From Candidatus Rokuibacteriota bacterium (GTDB lineage: Bacteria; Methylomirabilota; Methylomirabilia; Rokubacteriales; CSP1-6): a stretch of DNA of 64,000 bases. The stretch lies in NCBI GenBank assembly GCA_003220685.1, contig QHTE01000061.1, positions 100,157 through 164,156 of the forward strand, given 5' to 3'. Positions 25,435 through 33,042 of the stretch are shown one piece after another. The position numbers were made by a program, and so were the translations under genes. Under the pieces are notes generated by a model. It did no database searches. It was not told the origin of the DNA and worked only from the letters and a program-made list of their open reading frames with translations. Each line of letters begins with the position of its first letter. Position 1 is the stretch's first letter.

Positions 25435-25917
25435 ATGGCGAGGCATCCGGACGACGACCTGGTTCCCTACCTCCGAGGCGAGCTTTCCCCGGCAGAGCGC
25501 GAGCGTGTCGCGCGGCATCTCGAGGAATGTCCGGACTGCCGGCAGGACACCGAGCTGCTCCGCGACCTTCTGGGCAATCTCGCTCACGCGATCGGGCAGC
25601 CGCCCGCGGTGAGCTGGGCCCGCTATCGCGCCGAGCTACGCGACAAGCTCGACGCTCGACGCCAGCGGATCGGCTGGTGGCGGCGTCCGATGCCGCTCGC
25701 GCTCTCGGCGAGCCTCGCCGGCGTCCTGCTGCTGCTCGCGGTGTGGGGCGGCCGCGAGCTCTCGAGGAGTGGCGACCCGATCGGTCCGGACGAAGTGGTC
25801 ATGGGCCAGGAGTTCGGCCTGCTCCAGGACCTTCGCACCGTCGAGCGACTCGACCTCCTCGAGGATCTCGAGGTCCTCCGCAATCTCGACGGCCTTGCCT
25901 CGGAACATCAGGGGTAG
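25435..25917 (+). CDS. Zinc-finger (ZAS) transmembrane anti-sigma factor
   Basis: 160 residues. H28-x3-C32-x2-C35 (HLEECPDC) is the zinc-binding anti-sigma motif, and residues ~86-105 form one membrane helix. The N-terminal domain should sequester the ECF sigma factor in the cytoplasm. The extracytoplasmic C-terminus is Leu/Asp/Glu-rich (ERLDLLEDLEVLRNL) and could sense the signal or bind the exported neighbours. The ATG lies 1 nt after the sigma stop. Confidence 0.9.
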   Translation: MARHPDDDLVPYLRGELSPAERERVARHLEECPDCRQDTELLRDLLGNLAHAIGQPPAVSWARYRAELRDKLDARRQRIGWWRRPMPLALSASLAGVLLLLAVWGGRELSRSGDPIGPDEVVMGQEFGLLQDLRTVERLDLLEDLEVLRNLDGLASEHQG

Positions 25918-25919
25918 CC

Positions 25920-26195
25920 GTGGGCCGGGCGCGCATCTGGCTCGCGCTGGGGCTCCTGGGAGCGATCGGCGGCGGGATGGCGTCCTCGTCGGATGCCGCC
26001 GACGGCGCCGCACCGCCGCCCGACGCCCAGATGCTGCTCGATCTCGATCTCCTCGGGGGGACCGATCTCCAGCGGGAGCGCGAGCTCTATACCCGCTTGC
26101 CCATATTGGAGAAGATGCGCACGCTGGAATCGATGCCGGCCTCAGAGACCGGGCCGCGACCGGTGCCGGCTCCGAGCGAGGCAAAGGAACGATGA
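25920..26195 (+). CDS. Small exported hypothetical protein of the ECF operon
   Basis: 91 residues from a GTG 2 nt after the anti-sigma stop. The first 27 residues form a signal peptide or anchor (RARIWLALGLLGAIGGGM). The rest has a Leu/Asp-rich segment (MLLDLDLLGG) and a Pro-rich tail. The Leu/Asp pattern resembles the C-terminal end of the anti-sigma factor next to it. I do not recognise the family. Its stop overlaps the DUF3106 start (ATGA). Confidence 0.6.
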   Translation: MGRARIWLALGLLGAIGGGMASSSDAADGAAPPPDAQMLLDLDLLGGTDLQRERELYTRLPILEKMRTLESMPASETGPRPVPAPSEAKER

Positions 26196-26794
26196 CCCGC
26201 CGCGGCCTGCCGGCGCTCCTCCTGCTGGGCGCCCTTCTGGCGCTCGTAGACCTGCACGTCGCCTGGGGCCAGCCGCCGTCGCCACCGGCGATCCAGGGGC
26301 TCGACAAGCTCACGCCCGAGGAGCGGGCGATCGCGGAGCGGAACCTCGAGCGGTGGCAGCGGCTCACGCCCGAGCAGCGCGCGCGCGCCCTCGAGAACTA
26401 CCGCCAGTGGAGATCGATGACCCCGGAGGAGCGCGAGGCCGCGCGCCAGAACTACCGGAGGTTCCGTCAGCTCACGCCCGACCAGCGCGCGCAGATCCTC
26501 AAGGACTTTCAGCGCTGGAACGAGCTTCCCAAGGAGCGTCAGCAGGAGCTGCAGAAGGCGTACGAGCGCTGGCAGCAGCTCCCGCAAGAGCGGCGGGACC
26601 GGATCCAGCATCGGCTGGGCCAGTGGGAGTCGATGACCCCAGAGGAGCGCGACCGCGTGCTCCGCAATCAGGAGCGCTGGCGGCAGATGAGCCCCGAGCA
26701 GCGGGAGCAGATCCGCGAGCGCTGGCGGCAGATGCCGCCCGAGGAGCGCGAGCGGCTGCGTCAGCAGCGGCAACAGCACCGAGGGCTGCAATGA
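26192..26794 (+). CDS. DUF3106 repeat protein, exported
   Basis: 200 residues. A signal peptide (1-26) is followed by eight successive 18-residue repeats and a partial ninth, each of the form aromatic-x-x-[L/M]-[T/S]-P-E-[E/Q]-R-x-x-x-[L/A]-x-[N/x]-[aromatic/Q]-x-[R/Q]. Two central repeats use LPKER or LPQER instead. DUF3106 proteins are periplasmic and of unknown function; related charged helical repeats occur in envelope-stress proteins of the CpxP/Spy kind, but homology is not claimed. It is coupled by ATGA overlaps to genes on both sides in the ECF operon. Confidence 0.85.
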   Translation: MTRRGLPALLLLGALLALVDLHVAWGQPPSPPAIQGLDKLTPEERAIAERNLERWQRLTPEQRARALENYRQWRSMTPEEREAARQNYRRFRQLTPDQRAQILKDFQRWNELPKERQQELQKAYERWQQLPQERRDRIQHRLGQWESMTPEERDRVLRNQERWRQMSPEQREQIRERWRQMPPEERERLRQQRQQHRGLQ

Positions 26795-28428
26795 TCTCGC
26801 AGGTCGTGGCCGGCGCCGCCCTCGCCCTCGGCCTCTTGAACGGCTGTAGCGCGTCGACGTCCCCGGCCGCGCCGGCCGTCGCCCTCGCGCCAGCACCGCG
26901 CGTCACCGGCGACCGCCAGATCGTTCACGTGCTGAACCGGCTCACGTACGGACCGCGGCCCGGCGATCTCGAGCGCGTGCGGACGATGGGTGTGTCGGCG
27001 TGGATCGACCGCCAGCTTCGTCCCCAGACGATCGACGACTCCGCCACCGAGCGGGCGCTGGCCGAGCTGACCACCTTGCGCATGCCCATCGCCGAGGCCC
27101 TGCGAGAATTCCCGCGGCCCGATCCCAAGCTGCAAGCGCAGGTCGCCAGTGGCGAGATGTCGCGGCAGGAAATGCTCGAGCGGTATCCGCTGGAGAAGCG
27201 CCCGGCCCGGATCGCGACCGAGCTGCAGGCCGCGAAGGCCGTCCGCGCCGTCACCAGCGAGCGGCAGCTCGAAGAAATCATGGTCGACTTGTGGTTCAAC
27301 CACTTCAACGTGTTCGCCGGCAAGGGCGACGTGCGCTGGTACGTGTCGGCTTACGAGCGCGAGGCGATCCGGCCGTACGCGATGGGCCGGTTCCCCGATC
27401 TCGTGCGCGCCACCGCCCACCATCCCGCGATGCTCTTCTATCTGGACAACTGGCTCAGTGCTCGGCCCGATTTCATCGTGCCCGCGGGGCCGAACCGCGG
27501 TCGAAGGGCCGGGCTCAACGAGAACTACGCGCGCGAGCTGATGGAGCTCCACACGCTCGGCGTGGACGGCGGCTACACGCAGCGGGACGTCACGGAGGTG
27601 GCGCGCGCGTTCACCGGCTGGACGATCGACCGGCCGCAGACCGACGGACGGTTCGTCTTCCGTCCGGGAATGCACGACACGGGCGAGAAAATCGTCCTCG
27701 GCCGGCGCATCCCGGCCGGCGGCGGGCGCGACGACGGCGAGCGCGTGATCGAGATCCTCACGCGCCACCCGGCGACCGCGCGCTTCATCGCGACCAAGCT
27801 CGCGCGCCGCTTCGTCGCCGACACGCCGCCGCCCGCGCTGGTCACGAAGGTGGCCGACACCTACACGAGCACGGACGGCGACATCCCGGCGATGCTCCGG
27901 ACGATCTTCGAGTCGCCGGAGTTCTACAGCGCGGATGCGTACGGAGCCAAGATCAAGAAGCCGTTCGAGTTTGTGGCCAGCGCGGTGCGCGCGCTCGGCG
28001 GCACCACCGACGCGCAGGGCGGCATGGCGCTCGCCCGGGCCAGCGCGGAGATCGGCGAGCCGCTCTATCAGGCGCAGCCGCCGACCGGCTACGCGGACCG
28101 CGGCGAAGTCTGGGTGAACGCCGGCGCCCTGCTCGCCCGCATGAATTTCGCGCTCGGCCTCGCGTCGGGCCGCTATCCCCACGTGAGCGTCGAGATACCC
28201 GCCCTCGTGGCAGGAGCGGAGCCAAGCGCGCCCGCAGCCGTGCTGAATCGATTGCTGACCGCGATCGTCGCCGACCAGGCGGGGCCCGAGACGCGGGCGG
28301 TGCTGGCGGCCCAGCTGGGCGAGCCGCAGATCACGCGGATGTCGCCGGACGACCGAGGTCCGGCGAATACGGACGTCGCCAAGCTGGCCGCGCTCGTGAT
28401 CGGCTCCCCCGAGTTCCAGCGGCGGTGA
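26791..28428 (+). CDS. DUF1800 family protein
   Basis: 545 residues. The N-terminus has a lipoprotein-like signal (LGLLNGCSAS, Cys19). Family marks include HVLNRLTYGPRPGDLERV, LWFNHFNVFAGKG, LNENYARELMELHTLGVDGGYTQRDVTEVARAFTGW and KIKKPFEFVASAVRALG. DUF1800 proteins are exported, almost always pair with DUF1501 proteins, and lack an established biochemical role. This gene starts in an ATGA overlap with DUF3106 and is followed after 13 nt by DUF1501. Confidence 0.92.
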   Translation: MISQVVAGAALALGLLNGCSASTSPAAPAVALAPAPRVTGDRQIVHVLNRLTYGPRPGDLERVRTMGVSAWIDRQLRPQTIDDSATERALAELTTLRMPIAEALREFPRPDPKLQAQVASGEMSRQEMLERYPLEKRPARIATELQAAKAVRAVTSERQLEEIMVDLWFNHFNVFAGKGDVRWYVSAYEREAIRPYAMGRFPDLVRATAHHPAMLFYLDNWLSARPDFIVPAGPNRGRRAGLNENYARELMELHTLGVDGGYTQRDVTEVARAFTGWTIDRPQTDGRFVFRPGMHDTGEKIVLGRRIPAGGGRDDGERVIEILTRHPATARFIATKLARRFVADTPPPALVTKVADTYTSTDGDIPAMLRTIFESPEFYSADAYGAKIKKPFEFVASAVRALGGTTDAQGGMALARASAEIGEPLYQAQPPTGYADRGEVWVNAGALLARMNFALGLASGRYPHVSVEIPALVAGAEPSAPAAVLNRLLTAIVADQAGPETRAVLAAQLGEPQITRMSPDDRGPANTDVAKLAALVIGSPEFQRR

Positions 28429-28441
28429 CGGGAGAGCCGCC

Positions 28442-29674
28442 ATGATCACGCGACGGACGTTCGTGAAGGCCGGCGGTTGCGCGCTGGTCGCCTACGCCGG
28501 GGCCCCGCGATTCCTCTTCCGGACGGCCCACGCCGCCGAGGCGAGCGGCAAGGTGCTCGTGGCGGTCTTCCAGCGCGGCGCCGTGGACGGGCTCAGCATG
28601 GTGACACCCCACGGCGATCCGGGTTACGCCGGCGTCCGGCCCACGATCGGACTCCAGCCGCCCGGGCGCGGCGAGAGCGAGCGCGCGGTGGACCTCGACG
28701 GGTTCTTCGCGCTGCATCCGGCGCTCGCCCCGCTCGTGCCGCTCTGGTCCAACCGCGCGCTCGCGGTGGTTCACGCCTGCGGCTCGCCCGACACGACGCG
28801 CTCGCACTTCGACGCGCAGGACTACATGGAGACCGGCACGCCCGGTGAGAAGGCGACGGCCGACGGCTGGCTGGCGCGCGCCGTCGGCACGCGCCCGGCG
28901 AAGTCGACGCCGTTCCGCGCCGTCGCAATCGGGCCGGCGCTCCCGCGCGCCCTCCGGGGCGGCATCGGCGCGATCTCGATGCAGTCGCTCGAACGGTTCG
29001 ACGTGCGTGCCGGAGCCGACAGCACCGCGCGGGCGGGCTTCGAGTCACTCTACGAACAGGGGGTTCGCGACCTCCTCCACGGGACCGGACGCGAGACGTT
29101 CGACGCCGTGAAGATGCTCCGGAGCGCCGGGGCCGCGCGCATCGCGCCGGCGAACGGCGCCGAATATCCGCGAGTGCCGCTGGGCGAGGCGCTTCGCCAG
29201 ATCGCCCAGCTCGTCAAGGCCGACGTCGGGCTCGAGGTCGCCTTCGCCGACATGCAGGGCTGGGACACGCACGTCGGCCAGGGCGCCGAGCGCGGCCAAC
29301 TCGCGCTCCGCTTCCGCGACTTCGGCGCGGCCCTCGCCGCCTTCGCCCAGGACCTCGGCGACAAGATGTCGGACGTCGTCGTGCTCACGATGTCGGAGTT
29401 TGGCCGCACCGTCGCCGAGAACGGAAACCGCGGCACCGACCACGGTCACGCGACGGCGATGCTCGTGCTGGGCGGCGGCGTGCGCGGCGGCCGCGTCTAC
29501 GGACAGTGGCCGGGGCTCGCCCACCATCAGCTCTTCGAGGGCCGCGACCTCGCGGTGACCACCGACTTCCGCGCGCTCTTCGCGGAAGTCGCCACACGCC
29601 ATCTCGGCGTTCCCGCCGCTCCCCTCTTCCCCGGCTTCCGCCCGACGCAGCCGCCGCTCAATATCCTGGCCTGA
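28442..29674 (+). CDS. DUF1501 family protein with Tat signal
   Basis: 410 residues. R4-R5-T-F-V-K9 followed by a hydrophobic stretch ending THAAEA-like is a twin-arginine signal, so the protein is probably exported folded. Family features are QRGAVDGLSMVTPHGDP, DAQDYMETG, DMQGWDTHVGQG and MSEFGRTVAENGNRGTDHG. DUF1501 proteins belong to the alkaline phosphatase/sulfatase superfamily by fold. They co-occur with DUF1800, and the substrate is unknown. A strong hairpin follows the gene, suggesting this is the end of the ECF operon. Confidence 0.92.
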   Translation: MITRRTFVKAGGCALVAYAGAPRFLFRTAHAAEASGKVLVAVFQRGAVDGLSMVTPHGDPGYAGVRPTIGLQPPGRGESERAVDLDGFFALHPALAPLVPLWSNRALAVVHACGSPDTTRSHFDAQDYMETGTPGEKATADGWLARAVGTRPAKSTPFRAVAIGPALPRALRGGIGAISMQSLERFDVRAGADSTARAGFESLYEQGVRDLLHGTGRETFDAVKMLRSAGAARIAPANGAEYPRVPLGEALRQIAQLVKADVGLEVAFADMQGWDTHVGQGAERGQLALRFRDFGAALAAFAQDLGDKMSDVVVLTMSEFGRTVAENGNRGTDHGHATAMLVLGGGVRGGRVYGQWPGLAHHQLFEGRDLAVTTDFRALFAEVATRHLGVPAAPLFPGFRPTQPPLNILA

Positions 29675-29696
29675 ACACTGCGGCGGATTACCCGCC

Positions 29697-29741
29697 GCAG
29701 GCGGCGCAAAAAGTTCAGATGAACCTTTTTCCGCCGCCTGC
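29697..29741. terminator. Long hairpin after the DUF1501 gene
   Basis: GCAGGCGGCG (29697-29706) pairs with CGCCGCCTGC (29732-29741). Inside, five A at 29708-29712 face five T at 29726-29730, and GTTC pairs with GAAC around a 4-nt loop. The stem is about 19 bp with one mismatch and one bulge. It is a likely end point for the ECF-DUF1501 transcript, though the T run is inside the stem; it may also act as a leader element for the gene starting at 29763. Confidence 0.5.
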
Positions 29742-29762
29742 CGTGTGGTACTTTCCGCGCGC

Positions 29763-30491
29763 ATGGGGGAGAATGTCACGCTGACTCGCGACGGCGCCAT
29801 CGCGACCGTCACCCTGAATCGTCCGGAACGGCGTAACGCGTTGAGCGACGCGATGCTGACCGAGCTGGTCGCGGCCTTCGTGGAGCTGCGCGACGACGCC
29901 GCGACGCGCGTCGTCATCGTCACCGGCGCGCCGCCGGTGTTCTCGGCGGGAGCCGACGCCAGGCTCAAGTCGTCGATGTCGGCGGAGGAGCGCCGCCGGG
30001 CGTTCGGCCAGCGCAAAAGCCAGTTTCGCCGGCTCTTCGAGCGCGCCAACACGCTGCTGGAGGGCCTCGAGCAGGCGACGATCGCGATGATCAACGGCCA
30101 CGCGGTCGGCGGCGGCTGGAGCTTGACGCTCGCCTGCGACTTCCGCTGGGCCGCCGCCGAAGCGCAGCTCTGGATATCCGAGGTCGACCTCGGCGTGCCG
30201 CTCGGCGTCGCGTCCACGACCCGCTTCGTGCGCCTGGTCGGCCCCGCGCGCGCCAAGGAGATCATCATGGAGTGCCGGCGCTTCTCCGCGGCCGAGGCGC
30301 AGGCGTGGGGTCTCGTGCACCGCGTCGTGCCCGGCGCCGCCCTCGCGAAGGAAGTGCAAGCCTACGCCGAGGCATTGACCCAGAAGCCGTTCAAGGCGCT
30401 GGCAGAGGCCAAGGCGCGCATCAACGGGATCACGCGCACAGCCACGCCCGAGGTCAACGCGATGACGGAGGGATTCCTCGATCGTGGCTGA
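29763..30491 (+). CDS. Enoyl-CoA hydratase/isomerase (crotonase) family protein
   Basis: 242 residues from the ATG at 29763; a GTG 18 nt earlier is possible. The oxyanion-hole segments PVFSAGADARL and INGHAVGGGW are present. Of the two catalytic Glu residues of classical hydratases, the second is retained (E140 in ISEVDLG), but the first is Ser120 (GGGWSL). A hydratase is therefore less likely than an isomerase, lyase or hydrolase of the superfamily. The stop overlaps the CoA-transferase gene, suggesting joint action on a CoA thioester. Confidence 0.88.
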   Translation: MGENVTLTRDGAIATVTLNRPERRNALSDAMLTELVAAFVELRDDAATRVVIVTGAPPVFSAGADARLKSSMSAEERRRAFGQRKSQFRRLFERANTLLEGLEQATIAMINGHAVGGGWSLTLACDFRWAAAEAQLWISEVDLGVPLGVASTTRFVRLVGPARAKEIIMECRRFSAAEAQAWGLVHRVVPGAALAKEVQAYAEALTQKPFKALAEAKARINGITRTATPEVNAMTEGFLDRG

Positions 30492-31680
30492 CGCCCCGAC
30501 GATGCTCGACGGCATCCGCGTGCTCGACCTCTCGCGCGCCATCGCCGGCCCGTACTGCGCGGCGCTGATGGCAGACCTGGGCGCGGACGTGGTCAAGGTG
30601 GAGCGCCCCGGCCGCGGCGACGACCTGCACGCGTGGCGCGGCAGCGGGATGAGCGCAACCTTCGCCGCGATCAACCGCGGCAAGCGCGGCATCGCGGTGG
30701 ATCTCCAGCAGCCCGAGGGCGGCAAGCTCGTCTTCGAGCTGGCCCGCCGGGCCGACGTCGTCGTCGAGAATTTCCTGCCCGGCGTCGCCGACAAGCTCGG
30801 GCTCGGCTACACCGCGGTGAGCGCCGTCAACCCGGCCGCGGTCTACGTCTCGGTGACGGGCTTCGGCCAGGACGGGCCACACGCCCGGCGGGCCGGCTAC
30901 AACACGATCGCCCAGGGCATGAGCGGCATCATGGCGCTCACGGGGATGCCCGGGCATCCCCCGACGAAGGTCGGGGGCTCCGTCTCCGATCTGGCCGCGG
31001 CGTTTCTCGCCTTCGGCGTGGCCAGCGCCGCGCTCGCCCATCGGCTGCGCACCGGACGGGGCCAGCACCTCGACGTGAGCCTGCTCGCCTCGACCCTGGC
31101 GCTGCTCCCGCACCCGGTCGCGCACTACTTCGACTCGGGCCAGCGGCCGGCGCGCGTGGGCAACCGCAACCCGTACCTCTCGCCGGCCGAGGCGTTCCGG
31201 ACGAAGGACGGCTGGGTCCAGGTCGTGATCATGAACCCCGATCAGTACGCGCGCTTCGGCCGGGCGCTCGGCGAGGCGTCGCTGACGACCGACCCGATGT
31301 TCGTCACCAACGACGCGCGCGTCGCGAATCACGACGAGTTCAAGGCGCGCGTCGAGCGCGCGCTGTCACGCGAGACGACGGCCGTGTGGGTCGCGCGGTT
31401 CGAGACCGAGCAGGTGGCCGCCGGCCCGATCTACGAGTTCGACGAGGTCTTCGAGGACGCGCAGGTGCAGCACCTCGGCCTGGTGAAGTCCGTCGAGCAG
31501 CCGGGCTATGGGACCGCCCGCATGCTCGACTTTCCGGTCAGGGCGTCGGCGACGCCGGGAGCGATCCGGCGCCCGGCCCCGAGGCTCGGCGAGCACACCG
31601 CCGAGGTCCTCACCGAGCTCGGGCTGCCGCCGAGCGAGATCGAGCGGCTCGCCGCCGCCGGCGTCGTCGCCCTGGCGTGA
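30484..31680 (+). CDS. CaiB/BaiF (class III) CoA-transferase
   Basis: 398 residues, GTG start overlapping the crotonase gene by 8 nt. The N-terminal VLDLSRAIAGPYCAALMADLGADVVKVE is standard for the family. The catalytic Asp is D169 in GSVSDLAAAF, at the same position as in formyl-CoA transferase. These enzymes move CoA between carboxylic acids through an aspartyl-CoA intermediate. Probable role: activation of an acid later processed by the crotonase. The substrate pair is unknown. Confidence 0.92.
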   Translation: MADAPTMLDGIRVLDLSRAIAGPYCAALMADLGADVVKVERPGRGDDLHAWRGSGMSATFAAINRGKRGIAVDLQQPEGGKLVFELARRADVVVENFLPGVADKLGLGYTAVSAVNPAAVYVSVTGFGQDGPHARRAGYNTIAQGMSGIMALTGMPGHPPTKVGGSVSDLAAAFLAFGVASAALAHRLRTGRGQHLDVSLLASTLALLPHPVAHYFDSGQRPARVGNRNPYLSPAEAFRTKDGWVQVVIMNPDQYARFGRALGEASLTTDPMFVTNDARVANHDEFKARVERALSRETTAVWVARFETEQVAAGPIYEFDEVFEDAQVQHLGLVKSVEQPGYGTARMLDFPVRASATPGAIRRPAPRLGEHTAEVLTELGLPPSEIERLAAAGVVALA

Positions 31681-31694
31681 GCACCACAGAGGTG

Positions 31695-31748
31695 GTGCGC
31701 GCTGCAGGCCGTCGCGGGGCTGGGGCCCCGCCGGCCGAGGCGCGCCTT
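31695..31748 (+). repeat. Dispersed GC-rich repeat, copy A
   Basis: A ~52-bp unit with the palindromic core GCGGGGCTGGGGCCCCGC, flanked by GCAGGCCGTC on the left and CGGCCGAGGCGCGCC on the right. It occupies the gap between the CoA-transferase stop and the ribosome-binding site of the 2-hydroxyacid dehydrogenase. It is partly preceded by a GCACCAC/GTGGTGC hairpin (31682-31698). Related copies lie at 36854, 57825 (inverted) and 60075. Confidence 0.8.
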
Positions 31749-31769
31749 TAAAGTAGAAAGGAGACCGCT

Positions 31770-32750
31770 GTGCCGACCAAGATCGTTCTCTCCCCGAAGC
31801 TCCCGGCGGCGCTCGTCGACGTCGCCCGCTCCATGCTGCCGGCCGATTACGAGATGCAGGTCGCCGACCAGGGCACGCCGGAGTTTCCCGCCGCCATGAA
31901 GGACGCCGAGTACCTCGTGGGCTTCGCCCGCGAGAGCCTCGGCCCGGAGTTCTATCGCGGAGCGCCCAAGCTGAAGCTGATCCAGCTGATCAGCGCCGGG
32001 TACGACCGCCTGAACATCGCGGCGGCGCGCCAGGCGAAGGTCCCGGTCGCCAACAACGGCGGCGCCAACTCGGTCGCGGTCGCCGAGCACACCTTGATGC
32101 TGATCCTGGCCGTCTACAAGAAGCTCGCCTGGCATCACCACAATGTCGTCACCGGCAAGTGGCGCGTGGGCGACTTCTCGCAGACCCGGACCTACGAGCT
32201 GGCCGGCAAGACGCTCGGAATCGTCGGCCTCGGGACCATCGGCAAGAAGGTCGCGAAGCGGGCCCAGGCCTTCGACATGCACGTCCAGTACTACGACATC
32301 GTCCGCCTCACCGAGCATGCCGAGGACGCGCTCGACGTCCGGTTCGTACTCTTCCCCGAGCTCCTGCGCACGTCCGACGTGGTCAGCCTGCACGTGCCCC
32401 TGACGAACCTGACGCGCAACATGATGGGCGCCCGCGAGTTCGCGACCATGAAGCGGAGCGCGATCCTGATCAACACCTGCCGCGGACCGGTCGTCGACGA
32501 GGCGGCCCTGCAGGTGGCGCTGGCCTCGGGCCAGATCGCCGCGGCCGGGCTCGACGTCATGGTCGAGGAGCCGCCGGCGGCCAACCATCCCCTCTTCGGC
32601 CTCGAGAACATCACGATCACCCCGCACTCGGCCGGGCCGACGTGGGAGAACTGGGCCAAGGCGTTTCGCAACGCGTTCGACAACGTCCAGCGCGTGGCGG
32701 CCGGGCGAAAGCCGCTCTGGGTGATCCCCGAGCTCCAGGACCTGTTCTAG
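31770..32750 (+). CDS. D-isomer-specific 2-hydroxyacid dehydrogenase
   Basis: 326 residues; the GTG follows AAAGGAGA. NAD binding is indicated by GLGTIGKKVAKRA (153-165) and D176 at the end of the next strand, which favours NAD over NADP. The catalytic set R238 (NTCRGPVVDE), E266/E267 (MVEEPP) and H286 (TPHSAGP) is complete. Reaction: reversible reduction of a 2-keto acid to a D-2-hydroxy acid. Repeat copy A separates it from the CoA-transferase, with which it may be cotranscribed. Confidence 0.92.
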   Translation: MPTKIVLSPKLPAALVDVARSMLPADYEMQVADQGTPEFPAAMKDAEYLVGFARESLGPEFYRGAPKLKLIQLISAGYDRLNIAAARQAKVPVANNGGANSVAVAEHTLMLILAVYKKLAWHHHNVVTGKWRVGDFSQTRTYELAGKTLGIVGLGTIGKKVAKRAQAFDMHVQYYDIVRLTEHAEDALDVRFVLFPELLRTSDVVSLHVPLTNLTRNMMGAREFATMKRSAILINTCRGPVVDEAALQVALASGQIAAAGLDVMVEEPPAANHPLFGLENITITPHSAGPTWENWAKAFRNAFDNVQRVAAGRKPLWVIPELQDLF

Positions 32751-32934
32751 CCCCCCCGGCCCCGGTGGCCGGCGCCGTCGGCCTCGCTCCAGGGCGGTCG
32801 GCGACGCGCCGGCCCGCCGCGCCGGGCGGTCTTCCGCCATTCCGGAAAGTCTCGGCGCGCTCCGGCGCCGGGGATCTAGCGGAACGCAACCCAAAACCGG
32901 GCCCGATCCGCCCGGGCGTTGACGCGCCAGGACG

Positions 32935-32962
32935 TTGACACCGAAGTAGAATCGGGCATAAT
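32935..32962 (+). promoter_or_regulatory. Predicted sigma-70 promoter of the dpp-type operon
   Basis: A perfect TTGACA (32935-32940), a 16-bp spacer and CATAAT (32957-32962) lie about 80 bp before the ATG at 33043. It is one of the best promoter matches in the window. The 292-bp gap it sits in holds several GC-rich inverted repeats but no open frame I would call. Confidence 0.6.
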
Positions 32963-33042
32963 CCCATCGCTTTTCGGCGCTCGCACCTCTCCCGCTCGAA
33001 GTAGGTTCCAGCAGCGGTAGCGAGGAGGCATACTAGGACGCT

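Noticed and set aside
32751..33042. Small RNA or gene in the 292-bp gap before the dpp-type operon
   Set aside because: Several GC hairpins and one good promoter are visible, but no frame with a ribosome-binding site and no recognisable RNA family.
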